A stretch of 64,000 nucleotides of DNA. Source: Serpula lacrymans var. lacrymans S7.9. Lineage: Eukaryota; Basidiomycota; Agaricomycetes; Boletales; Serpulaceae. Made by a program: the position numbers and the translations under genes. Positions 1 through 10,397 of this stretch are shown here, piece by piece. Position 1 is the stretch's first letter; each line of letters starts with the position of its first letter. The stretch is taken from contig NW_006763296.1 in assembly GCF_000218685.1 (NCBI RefSeq), forward strand, positions 1,632,907-1,696,906, in the 5' to 3' direction. Under the pieces are notes generated by a model. It made no database searches. It saw only the letters and a program-made list of their open reading frames with translations, and had not been told where the DNA came from.

Positions 1-864
1 AACATGACGCTAGTCAGAAGCGTAGAACGGGGTCCAAATGCTTTCCGCCCTATATCTGCATACGACCGCAAGCGAGGATCTGCAATGATGATGCAAGCGA
101 GATGAGCATTGTACCACCTATCCAGCCAGCGTAAGCAAATGCCAGTGGTTCAGATAGCATACCAACCCCGAGTAGAATGGCAATAGCGTTGAACAACTAC
201 GGATAATTAATTCACACTCGCTAATGTCAGGTATAGGTGTACTCACTGTTTGGCCATAAGGGCTTCTACCGCCATAATCATATGGTAGATTTTTGTTGGA
301 AGCGACGGAGGGAGGCCGGCGTAAAGATGATTCGAGTTCACGATTCGGACACAGGACAGTGGACGAGCTTGTTCCAAAGCCTATCTCCTCGTGAACTGAA
401 GGCATCACAGGTGATGCAAATGACATCCTCTGTTCAAGCAATGGCGTAACCTCATCCGCTGTTGCATCAAAAGTGGCAGATCGTTGGGAACTCGTACAAC
501 TGAGAGTACAGCGAGGATCATTTCGGCGTTGGGATCCAGGTGTAAAATCAAGTGCAGGCCAATCGAAGGCTCTTCGTGTATCTTCTCGTTCATGAGATGT
601 GGTACAATTGTTGTCAGCTGTCGTTTCGTTGTCAAGCACTATGTGAGCCTCTTCATCACCATGATCATGGCCGCCGCTTGAATCTGAGTTGGAGGGTATA
701 TTAGACGTCGCAAAACACTGCGAACGGCGCCCTGTAATCCACGAGATAAATAACATCAGTGGTAGAAGGATATATTACTGACAAGTTGAGAATGCGTCCT
801 TCATGCTTGCAGTATTAGAGGCAGTACCATACACATATCCCGAGTGATCTGATACAGATGTCAT
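1..864 (-). pseudogene. Broken 5' copy of an AVT-type amino-acid transporter gene
   Basis: The coding start at 864 and the first two exons match the start of the intact transporter gene at 7259-9553. Shared features include the motif WRRSQ at the first exon junction, a polar N-terminal domain, and the first membrane segment with LLGVGMLSEPLAFAYAG. The introns between exons 1-2 and 2-3 keep their splice sites. Near 85-100, however, the end of exon 3, the following intron and the start of exon 4 are missing compared with the intact copy. The fusion puts the next block (IIIADPRLRSYADIG in the intact gene) out of frame. The rest of the gene would lie left of the window. I infer a decayed duplicate. 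A rescue by unusual splicing cannot be excluded, because the 3' part is not visible. Confidence 0.7.
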
Positions 865-1350
865 GTTGATGTATGGATCTTGTAAATGAGTTTAGCCAAA
901 ATTTCAAAAAATGGCGGCGCGATGGTGCAAAAAGCCACTAGTACAAGTCGGACTGAGGTGAGAGTGTATGTGGGTCGGTTCCAACCAGGATGGCGGTAAC
1001 ACGTATGTATTTATGGTGTCTTCGTGAGGGTCCGAGGAATCTCAGCGGGACAGAACCAGTCCGTTAACATTCTACGCGAAGAATGAAGGATATGGCAGAG
1101 AAGTTATGCCCGGTGATGGATTGATGATGGAGAGGTGTTATACTGTCAGATCAACGATATTGTCAGTTCTTCCATATTTCCACATATGCAAAAGAATGGG
1201 AAGCAAAAACCCATATGTAGCTCAGGCGCCAGCGAGAACCAGAGAAAAGATTGACATTGACAACAAATGTGGATCAGGGAATACACAATATGGCCTGGCG
1301 CAACGATGGACAGATGGCGCACAAATGATTGTCGAAGACAACACACAGCG
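1..1350. repeat. Left copy of a diverged segmental duplication (transporter 5' half and upstream DNA)
   Basis: This stretch aligns by eye, in the same orientation, with about 8590-10060. The similarity covers the transporter exons and also continues through non-coding upstream DNA. Examples are the blocks around 'gaggtccgaggaatctcagc' here and 'aaggtccgagaaattttcag' there, and the shared 'ttcttccatatttcc' near 1165 and 9860. Divergence is clearly higher outside the exons, which suggests an old direct duplication rather than a recent assembly artefact. Confidence 0.75.
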
Positions 1351-2155
1351 AATACAGTCTAATATGGAAGCCTGTCAGTCGGTGACTCCAATTAAACTGT
1401 CAACGATATACCACCCCCACTGGCAGACTGTGCCACTTTACCGTGACTTGGTCTCCGAATAAGGTATTCTTCTGCTAACCTGTAGGACACAAGCAGCAAC
1501 TGCTCACAGCTTAATTCTCCGCTGTAGCATTTGCATGACGCATATTCGAGTCCTATCAGAGTGTAACGGACGGTTTACGAGACTAGGACAAGGTGCCAGT
1601 GAGTGAAATAAAGGTTTTCCAATTGGTTCGATGGATCGGCGACTTACACAATACTTGGCGATGACTACAAGCCAAGGTTGAACACTGGTTGAACATCAAC
1701 CTGCAAGACGTTAATATTGCCAGTGCAACGTAATGTGATCGAAGGCTGTCCTGCAACCTGCTCCAAGCCGTCGGCAAAAGTCGAAACGTGCGGCGAGCCC
1801 ATGTATGTACCTTCAGTTGACCATCAACATGCCTAGAGGTTTAACCTCGACCTGTAACCTGTTCTAGACCGTCATCGGTCGAAGTCGAAACGTACGGCAA
1901 ACACCCCTTCAGTGAGTTGGCCCCCAACCCTGCTGGGTGACCACACCGGTTGACCATCAACGTGCCCAACGGGTTTCACCTCAATCTGGGAAGACATTAG
2001 GTGATGCTCCATATGTCGGATGCGCTGAAACCGAAGCTGGACTTCCTGTATGGTACGACTGCCATACAAAAACGCAAGTCGCAAAGGTAATTTCTTTTCT
2101 CTCCCAAACATCCCAACACCTGATTAACAGTATTCTTGATTCACTCGTAGTGCCT
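865..2155. other. Non-coding stretch, duplicated upstream DNA then degenerate repeats
   Basis: No gene can be supported here. The part up to about 1350 is the duplicated upstream DNA of the transporter copy. An open frame at 1106-1462 overlaps this duplicated non-coding DNA and has no recognisable content. From about 1680 to 1980 the DNA holds degenerate repeats, listed separately. Confidence 0.6.
1680..1980. repeat. Degenerate direct repeats of about 105 bases
   Basis: Two blocks repeat in order. The first is 'cctgcaacctgctccaagcc' (about 1750) versus 'cctgtaacctgttctagacc' (about 1851), each followed by a shared 'gtcgaaacgt(g/a)cggc' stretch. The second is 'ttgaccatcaacatgcctag' (about 1818) versus 'ttgaccatcaacgtgcccaa' (about 1950). 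A third, weaker relative, 'ttgaacatcaacctgcaaga', is near 1690. The spacing differs slightly between copies. The origin is unknown; it could be minisatellite-like DNA or the edge of a dead mobile element. Confidence 0.55.
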
Positions 2156-3763
2156 ATGAACGGATCTTCTGACTCTTCCCCTCATCAATCCACAGACAAT
2201 GCCGATTCTACTGTCGTGCGCGCAGGGACGAAACGTAGGATAGATGCTCTTGAACAACAAGTTGAAGCATTCAAGCACGGAATACAAAAACGAACAGTGT
2301 GAGCTCTGATCGATCAACTTTTTAGATAGTTCCCATTTCTTACATGATCTGTATAGGGACACAGCTTCCTGGGCTAGTCAAGGCCGCGGCATTCGACGTT
2401 TAGTTACCTAATTTGATGCTGTGTGCGACGTAGTTGCTGCCTATGATCGCAGGGATGACGGTGACGACGGTGAAGACAGTAGTAACTTCGGAGATTCTCA
2501 GAATTACACGGAGGAGTGTGTTCTTTCCCACATTTGCCATATAAATTTTACTGACGGACTTATCATAGTGAGACTCGCCTTTACAATGGGTTCAAGGAAC
2601 TTATGTTTTATGTTCCTTCTCTCAAGAAAAAATTGAGTGAGATGCCCATGAACAATAGGGAGCTGACTTCTGTATATAAACAGGCGAGTCTTATATTTTT
2701 TTGTTAGCGTTGTTCCTGATATTCAAGTTTACTATATCAAGCTTACGAAGGGGGCAGATGGTGCTCGTGGGGATGATGCGAGAAAAATGAAACCAGCTGT
2801 GGTTTTGTGGCTATCAGAGCTATTCCCAACAACATCATCGCATTCCCCTCTTGATACAGTTGACAAAAATGGACGGGGTTTTGCTCATAATCTCACCGGA
2901 TACCTACTATGTCCCTGTGAGTATGACTGGAATGACAACAGGTGAGCCATAATTAGTTTTCACTATACTGTATCAAGCTGACTGCCTGTAAAACAGCGTC
3001 AAAGAACAGATCCGAGATCGACACCCCAAGTTTCTCGTCACGGCCATGAGCTGGCCTAGGTTCCTTTATTCAAAATACACCAATGATCCTGAAGACCTAG
3101 AGAAAGGATTTCTACAAGGCACGTTACTTTTGAAGGTTGGTATGTTCTCCTATTTGTATTGGGTCCTTTTCCCAGATCATCTTCGATGCATATTCTAGGC
3201 GTACAAATTTGTCTTTACTTCACCAACGTCGGCACGTGATGTCAAGGATGAAGAGCGTGATCCTCCTCCTCTTCACAAACGAACAAAACGTTTAAACCAA
3301 ATTCGCACAAGAGGACATGTAGCGTCGCTACTCGGAATGCATTCTGTAATGCCTCGTTCTATCGCGTACATAGCTGTCCAGGTGAGCTTTGGCTTTTCCT
3401 TTGTATATATTTTCTAACCCTCAGCTTGTAGTTACGGTTTGCCCTCTCGAATGTGGGATCATGGCGATCAGACGACGGTGATTTTGATTATATTTTATTT
3501 TAAAACAATATCGTCGACTTCTTCGAGAGTCCACCTGGTCCTACAGCCGTCGCAGAAGTCGAGAATCTCTTGCTGTGGTGGAATAGGTACTGAATTCTAA
3601 CAGCATTTACTTCTCGGGGCTTGAAGTCTGTTACAGGAAAGTCTTCGGTCCTTCACAAGCTGCCATGTATAGTCCACAAGCTGTTGAAGGCACGTCAGTC
3701 GCTCGACTAGCTGCTCAACGTGCCGCTCGAGAATGTCGAGCTGGGAACCAAGGAGTCTCTTAA
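2156..3763 (+). pseudogene. DUF6698-type basidiomycete protein gene with two in-frame stops
   Basis: After splicing, the translation resembles the multi-copy agaricomycete family annotated as DUF6698 (family name from memory, function unknown). It runs from a polar N-terminus through KGADGARGDD (about 2746), RGFAHNLTGYLLCP (about 2874), YKFVFTSPTSA (about 3202), RSIAYIAVQ (about 3359), LRFALSNVGSWRSDD and LLLWWNRKVFG, ending at TAA 3761-3763. Intron ends fit GT...AG at every join I tried. Two codons in otherwise conserved frame are stops: TAA after RRLVT near 2407-2409, and TAA after DYILF near 3500, where the family usually has an aromatic residue. No frameshifts were seen. I infer a recently inactivated copy. 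A real use of the stretch before the second stop is possible but unlikely. Confidence 0.7.
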
Positions 3764-5314
3764 CTACTGTATCATTTTATTTACTAGATGCACATTGTTC
3801 TAAATAAGCAAGGTATAATATTGTCACCTCTTTCTCTGGGAGTCGTGATCGTCCGTAACTGTACCACATTTTTGTGCCTCGACAGAAGTCTTGCAAAGCC
3901 TCAACATTATGTGTTTGCATGGGCCACACAAATAATCATTTCGTCGCTTTATCACTAATGATCGGGTGTTTCACTATCTTACAAGCCAATGTAATTATCC
4001 CTGATATTCCTCGTGTTGTTGAATATGCACGATACAAGCTAGTAGTTGCGAAGAACATTATCGTGCTTTTGCTGTATGCTTTTCATACTGCTTCTAAAAC
4101 AACATGTTTCTACTTCTGCGAATGTATGTAATGTCTACGATTTTTCCTTGTGTCTTCCCCATGCATCTGCCATTTTACAAATAAACAGTAGGTTGAAATA
4201 AATCTAGTAAGACGTTTAAGCTGAAAGTAGCTTATTCTGTGAGGAGCATAAAGACATATCATCTCGCAACATATCGGGTCTTTGTTTGCTTATCCATAGC
4301 TTCTGATACGCAGACTGTAAACTATTGACAGATCTTCTGTCTTTCCTATATTTCCTGTTCCAGATATACCATTGTAAATTGGTGTATTTATGCCAGAAGT
4401 TTCTCAGACGTGACTTACTCTTTAGTGTGTAGCAGGCTTTTCGAGATATCAGCATCCATTTTGTTTCATACATGGCATTGTAAAAGCTGTACATATTGCT
4501 GAAAGTTTATCGACCTGCAAGATTTACCTCCATTTTTATCAGGCTCTCTGAAATATCGGCATCATTTCCACAATCAGGCAACGCAAAAAGTAAATGAGAA
4601 AAATCTACTACTTTACAAAAAGGCATCATTTTTCACTTCATGGTCAACGTGTCAAATCTAGCGTACATGTTGTAATTTAATGTCAAATATTTCACATTTC
4701 CCAACCAATCTGTTCCAGATATATCACTGGAAGGTTACATATTTTGGCTGCAAGTTCATCAATACCTGTGATTAATCTCTTACTTTCGGCAGGCCTTGTA
4801 AGATGCGAGCATCATTTTTTCAAATGAGCAATGCGACAAAATAAGTGATAAACATGTGCTACTTTATACAAACATTTCGAGTTTTTGCGTTGATGCCAAG
4901 AAGAAAATATTGTAGACATCATGATATGTGTTTGCCAATGTATCCCAACATTTGCTTGTCCTACATTAGTGCAAAAAATTCCTGGCGTATCTGTATATCT
5001 ATGTACTTTTTGTTACTAAATTTCATATATACATCATCATTGGCCGTATTGGCAACGAAAATGTTCATTGTAAGGCCTTGGTTGGCATTGTAAATTCGGT
5101 CATAATAATACAGGTATTATTGTTATTCTTGCCCTTATAATGCTAATATAATCTCATATCATAAAAATCAGATTTCGTTGATGCTAGGTGGTCAGAAACT
5201 ATGCAGATCATGTTCTCACATACAATCTTTAGTATATAAACTAGCATGTTTGCAATATAATATTGATTCAATATTCGTATAGAAAACACTCCTTTCTCCT
5301 CCGACCCATCCGAC
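3764..5314. other. AT-rich stretch without a supportable gene
   Basis: About 1.5 kb of AT-rich DNA between the DUF6698-type pseudogene and the end of the alcohol dehydrogenase gene. The short open frames here (for example 3874-4131 and 4216-4494) have no recognisable motifs and no plausible splice partners. Part of it is a worn repeat, listed separately. It resembles old mobile-element debris, but I cannot name an element. Confidence 0.55.
4354..4900. repeat. Worn direct repeat in AT-rich DNA
   Basis: 'ctgttccagatataccattg' near 4357 recurs as 'ctgttccagatatatcactg' near 4710. Later blocks also recur: 'cagcatcc'/'gagcatca', then 'aatgagaaaaatctactact' near 4593 versus 'aagtgataaacatgtgctac' near 4841, followed by 'ttta(ca/tac)aaa'. 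The order of blocks is kept while spacing varies, so it reads as two decayed copies of a unit of roughly 200-280 bases. Confidence 0.45.
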
Positions 5315-6934
5315 TCAATTCTGCGACACCCTGATGACGACTTTTCCTACATGCTTCTGCGACTCGAGATAGGCATAAGCATCAATAGCTTTCTCGAACG
5401 AGAACACCTTGTCGACGACAGGATGGATCTGATGAGCCGTGATGAGGCGGTTCATATCTTCAAATCTATACAGTAGGGAGGTAAAGGTGGAAGTTACACC
5501 TAGCACTTTGAAAGAGGTGGTGATCTAAATCAAACTTACTGCTTGACCGACCCGATCTGGATTCCGCGATAGATGAGAGCTTTGCCAATCGCACTTCGAA
5601 TGTTGATACCTTCACTGCCCTGGAACACGAATTGTGTCAGCGTCCGTCTCACGAAATGATGAGTGTGAAAGAATCAGACATCTGCGACGACTCCAATTAT
5701 ACTGATGCATCCAGCATATTTTGCCGCTTTGGCGCATTTCCCAATTGTCCCAGAACCGCCAACCTAATTCGAAGTTGGATGAATATCTAGTCTCGAAGAG
5801 CCACAAACAAATTGAGTACCTCGATAACGTGGTCCACACCTCTACCGTCAGTCTTGAATATTCGTTAGTATACTCCTCAAGATGTATGTGAGAATGGAGC
5901 GCAACATACAATTTTGAGGATCTCCTCATCCCAGTTCGGAGTTTTGTTGTAATTGATGACATGTTTGGCACCGAGTTTGCTAGCTATCTTGAGCTTCTCA
6001 TCGGATGAAGAGGTGGCAATGACAATAGCTCCTGAAGCAATCGCTAGCTGGAGACCAAAGCTAAGAGAAAGAGTCCAGTAGGTTGGTGATAAAAAATGAC
6101 AAGATGAGAATAAGCCTTACATTGAGACACCCCCAGTGCCGAGTACGAGAACATAATCACCCCCTTTGACGGGAACTGGGCCCATAAGGGCGTTGTATGC
6201 TGTCAACGCGGCACATCTAGAGTGATTATAAGCAGGAAATAGGATGGGTATTGAAATGGAACACACGGCAAAGTCGAAGCTTCTTCATATGATAGGTGCT
6301 CCGGCACACGTACGAGCGACTAGTGACCGATGAGTTAGAATGGGACGAAGTAGGGGAAATGATATGACCTACGTGAACAGGTACATTGATGTACTCTCTC
6401 AAGACACCATCAATAGGGCCTCCGAGACCTGTCGCTTGACTCTCTTTTGTGGGGTCTCCGTGGATGTGGTCGAGGGCAAAGTTTGGGCATACACGATCAC
6501 CGACTTTGTAGTTCTTGACGTCCTGGCCTACTGCGATGATCTCACCGGCCATGTCGGAGCAAGGAATGTCATTTTTCTTTTGGCTATTTGCAAATTGTGG
6601 TAAACCACAACTGTAAGTCTGCAAAAGAGTGAGAGGCTTACTTGGGATAGCGACCCTTGGAAACCGTAAGGTCACGGTACTGTGATAGCAAGTATGTTGA
6701 GCCATTAGCGTGAGCATTTATGATGTCTAGGCGGCGGCACATACCTGCAACGAGACGGCATGAACCTTGAGCAAAACTTCTGTAGCTTTGGGCTGAGTAA
6801 GGGGAGAATCCTGCAGCTTCAAATTCTTATATTCGTCGCCCTAAATAAGAGGCTGGTTAATGAGGGGCTCGAATTAGATGATTGCAGATAGAGACCTGGC
6901 TGCGGTATTCACGGGTGGATTTGGGGATGGACAT
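5315..6934 (-). CDS. Zinc-independent MDR alcohol dehydrogenase / NAD(P)H oxidoreductase
   Basis: Eleven exons join to a 343-residue protein: 6934-6896, 6840-6745, 6679-6642, 6583-6373, 6319-6267, 6216-6121, 6060-5910, 5852-5820, 5763-5680, 5619-5540 and 5465-5315; the total is divisible by three. It has the medium-chain dehydrogenase/reductase layout: a GroES-like N-terminus with PCSDMAGEI and GDRVCP, then the nucleotide-binding fold with GDYVLVLGTGGVS, and a C-terminal GKVVIRV. The zinc-ligand motif GHE of classical alcohol dehydrogenases is absent, so a zinc-free enzyme using NADP is most likely. The substrate is unknown. The start is chosen because the upstream exon MSIPKSTREYRSQ splices in frame, and a TATA run lies 45 bases upstream. 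It points away from the transporter gene end at 7259. Confidence 0.88.
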
Positions 6935-6978
6935 GGTGGGGTCGTGCTAATATGTTAGGTCTCTGCAGCCATGTGGGG

Positions 6979-6990
6979 TATATATATATA
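6979..6990 (-). promoter_or_regulatory. TATA run upstream of the alcohol dehydrogenase gene
   Basis: Six TA pairs in a row lie 45 bases before the start codon at 6934. The distance suits a TATA element with a short leader. This is inferred from position only. Confidence 0.4.
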
Positions 6991-7258
6991 CGGAGGAGTT
7001 TGGCTTGAGGGATATATTGTTTGTAGTAGGGCACACAATCTGTAAGTCGAGGCCAATTTAACTGTGCGGGTCCTCCTTCGGTGCTTTTAAGTGACCAAAC
7101 GGTACCAGGTTTGGCATGCAAAATGAGTAAGAAAATAAGCAGATAGGCTGCAGTGGAGTACGTGTACATCATCCTATATCTAGACAGTAGATCTTCTGAT
7201 CCCTCTTGAGAGAAACAAAACGCAGGGCAGAGATCGACAGTGTTCCGCAGTCCCTCGC
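6991..7258. other. Gene-free spacer between alcohol dehydrogenase and transporter
   Basis: This stretch, together with 6935-6990, separates the start of the alcohol dehydrogenase from the stop of the transporter; both genes are on the minus strand. Apart from the TATA run I see nothing further in it. Confidence 0.5.
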
Positions 7259-9553
7259 TCATGCAGTCCAGAAAGCTGCTACAGTTCCCCATATCGCCAT
7301 AATGATTGCGATCGTCAACATCGCCGCATCAAAAAGGGTACACCGACCAGCCAGAGCAACCTTGGCAGCAAATGGTCCTATTACACATAGCATGAACGCA
7401 GAGAACGAGCCGAGGAAGGCCATGCTCGAACTGAATTCCGGGATCATGATCGACACGAGTACCGATAAAGATGCGCAGATGATACGCGCCACAACCGTCA
7501 AAACACGGTTCAGAAAGTGTCGACTTGCAGAAAGCTCTGTATGTGCGACACTGATATGCTGGCTGGGGTGTTCTTTAGTTGAAATGGTAGGTGTTGTATC
7601 TAAACCAAGCCAAACTTCAATCGTCATGTTGAGCTAAATTATGATGAGTACCAAAAGACTGAAAATAGCTATATTGTAGCTTACTGGTCTGGTCGAAAGT
7701 GCAAACTTAGACCTAAAGCCAAAATTAAGCTCGTGATAGATACACATTGATACATCTACTCACAACGGGGCGATAACAAGCATCCACATGGCAAACTCGT
7801 TCAACAAAGGATTATATCCATGTGTCGCTAGAAGGTCTTTGCTAATCTGCGTATTACTTAATACAAGGACAAGAACTTGATCAACTGCGCTCCTTACCTC
7901 ATCGTGGACGAATACACCGAACATCAGGTAACCAGCGTAACCAATGACAGTGTATAAAAAAGTGGCGATAACCTAAGAGAATGAGTCTTACTATCTTCGT
8001 TAGAAGATGGTAGGACACCACTCACAAATGCCCAGTTAATCATATGGTCGAATTGCGAGGGATCAGTCATGTCACGAGCCAAGGAGGGTATTACTGCATG
8101 CCCAGAGAACTAGAAAATGCCAGTTGGTTATTCAAAAGAATTCAATGATGGGAAACGCAAAAGCACTTACACCAGCCATCAACAGCCCAAAAGCTACTCC
8201 GACCTGACTCCAGTTTCCTGGACCAAAAGACGTTTGCGCAGGGCTCCATAAACTGCCTGGACTATCCGGCTTTGTGAATCCATCGACAAAAATGACAATA
8301 ATGATCAGCAGAGTAGACACCAAGCCCAACATGGATGTATAGGATAGGAATGATAGCGGGAAAAACAAGGTGGGTATGATGCTAGAAGAGAGCTGATCAG
8401 AATATACAACATACATATAAAAGAGGACTCCTACATGACAAGAGACATTATCTTGTACGTGTTTACAGAGTGTTGCGGCCAGATGGAATATAGTGAATCA
8501 GCCGATAGTGTGACTAGCACGACACTAACTCACTTGTCAGCAGTGCACATGATATATGAACAAATAACATACCTGACAGCAAACAATTCAAGACAGAAAA
8601 TCACGCTAGTCAGAAGCGTAGAACGGGGTCCAAATGCTTTCCGCCCTATATCTGCATATGACCGCAAGCGAGGATCTGCAATGATGATGTGAGCCAGAAG
8701 TTTAGCACTAGAAAAGCTTAGATCAGAGTATCCTTTAATACAGTGAATTATGATACCTACGTGTAGCAAGTGATGAATGCATAGAACACGATCAGCATGG
8801 TACCACCTATCCAACCAGCGTAGGCAAACGCCAGTGGCTCAGATAACATACCAACTCCGAGTAGGATGGCAATGGCATTGAACAACTATTTGCGGATAAT
8901 TAATTCATACTCGCTAATGTCACGTATATGCGCACTCACGGTTTGACCATAAGTGCTTTTACCGCCATAATCATACGGTACGTTTTTGTTGGAAGTGACA
9001 GAGGAACGCCGGTGTAAAGATGGCTCGAATTCACCATTTGGACATAGTACAGCGGACGAGCTGGCACGACAACCTATCTCCTCCTCGTAGACTGAAGGCA
9101 TTACAGACGATGCGAAAGAAATCTTTTTTTGAAGCAATGGTGTAGCTTCGCTTGCCCTTGTACCGAAAGTTGCAGATCGTTGAGTACTCATACGACCGAG
9201 CGGACGGCGATGGTCATTTTGATGTAGGGTTTCGGGAGCGCAATCAGGCGCAGGCCAACCGAAGGGACTTCGTGTGTCTTCTCGTACATGAGGCGTAGGA
9301 CAATCGTCGTCAGCGTCGTCATATTCTGGTATGATATGAGCCTCTTCATCGACATGATCATCGCTTAGATCTGAGGTGGAAGGTATATTCGATGTCGCAA
9401 AATACTGCGAACGTCGCCCTGTAATTCCTATGATAAATAAGATCACGACAGAAGAAAAAGATATAACTGACAAGCTGCAATTGCATCCCTCACGCTTGTA
9501 GTACTAGAGGCAGAACCATACACAAAACTTGACTGATCTGGTGCGGATGTCAT
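7259..9553 (-). CDS. Vacuolar amino-acid transporter, AVT1-like (Aa_trans family)
   Basis: Eleven exons (9553-9472, 9418-8940, 8885-8761, 8707-8573, 8524-8435, 8381-8171, 8109-8026, 7972-7898, 7846-7764, 7712-7685, 7633-7259) give 588 residues. Members of the amino acid/auxin permease family move neutral amino acids across the vacuolar membrane with protons. The first roughly 187 residues are polar and Ser-rich, as in yeast Avt1. Then come about eleven hydrophobic segments, with LLGVGMLSEPLAFAYAGW, IIIADPRLRSYADIGRKAFG, FPLSFLSYTSMLGL and FSGHAVIPSLARDM, all typical of the AVT1 branch. Substrate and direction are inferred from the family only. A diverged, broken copy of its 5' half lies at 1-864. 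The start at 9553 is supported by the in-frame join into WRRSQYFATSN. Confidence 0.9.
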
Positions 9554-10060
9554 GAAATGTGGATCGAGCGAGCGAGGCCAACAAAGACGTCAGATAAAGG
9601 TAGCAAAATGGTACGAAGAGACACTACGAGGGAGACTTCAGAGATGAGAATCAATATGGGTTGGCTCCAACGGCCATGACGGCGGTCCCTACTTATGGTG
9701 CCCACCTTCATGAAGGTCCGAGAAATTTTCAGCGGGCCAGAACCAGCCCGTTCTACGCGCGCAAAAAGAGCATTATGACACTAAGTTCCGCCCGGTGAGT
9801 GAATCGATGCGACTGGGCCGAGGTGTTATGCTGGCAGATGCAGATCAATGATGTCGTTTATTCTTCCATATTTCCGAATATGCGAGAATGGACAAGAATG
9901 GACAAGCCGTGACAATAGGTACTCAAGCTCAAGCGATTCAGAGAGCAAAAGAAAAAGAAAAAGTTATCACCAACAACAGAATGAACAAGAAACGGACGAC
10001 AAGTATGGCTTAGTGCAAGAGCGAGCGTAGTGAACAATGGACCGGCGATCGTCGAAGATA
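8590..10060. repeat. Right copy of the segmental duplication
   Basis: This partner of 1-1350 is in the same orientation and covers the first exons of the intact transporter plus about 500 bases upstream. Compared with the left copy it keeps the intron at 8708-8760 and the coding DNA on both sides of it. Confidence 0.75.
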
Positions 10061-10106
10061 ATCGATAATCACCTGTGGAAGTCAAGAGGATATCCAGCAA
10101 AAAAAG
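9554..10106. other. Transporter upstream region, no gene
   Basis: The transporter promoter region is shared in part with the left duplication copy. It contains a purine-rich patch near 9950-10000 ('agaaaaagaaaaag'). The open frames here are short and overlap duplicated non-coding DNA. Confidence 0.5.
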
Positions 10107-10187
10107 CGACGAGCCTGAGACTCGAACTCAGAATCTCTAGCGATCCCACAACCGGAAACTAGCGCGTTACCATTACGCCAACCCGCC
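10107..10187 (-). tRNA. tRNA-Arg(CCG) with a 9-base intron
   Basis: Read on the minus strand, the sequence folds as a cloverleaf. The acceptor stem is GGCGGGT with GCTCGTC (three G-U pairs), the D stem GCGT/ACGC with loop AATGGTA, the anticodon stem CTAGT/GCTAG, and the T arm CTGAG TTCGAGT CTCAG. The loop reads TT CCG G, then an intron TTGTGGGAT, then C. That places the intron one base after the anticodon, the standard eukaryotic site. The discriminator base is G, and a T run follows as a Pol III terminator. The mature length is 72 without CCA. Anticodon CCG reads the Arg codon CGG. Confidence 0.88.
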
Positions 10188-10397
10188 ATCGAAGAACACG
10201 TTTTCTCATGATGACTCAATGTGATAACTCAAGAATGGACGTTAAAGCAGTACAAGGTACCCACGCCACCACCGCTCTCCAACAGTTACATTCAATCCAC
10301 ACTCAGACTCGGACCCGCAAGGAAGCTCAAGCATCTGACTTGCCGTGCGCAAGTACTGCACCCTCTTTTTACATTTCAAAAGCCATTACGCGCCGTC

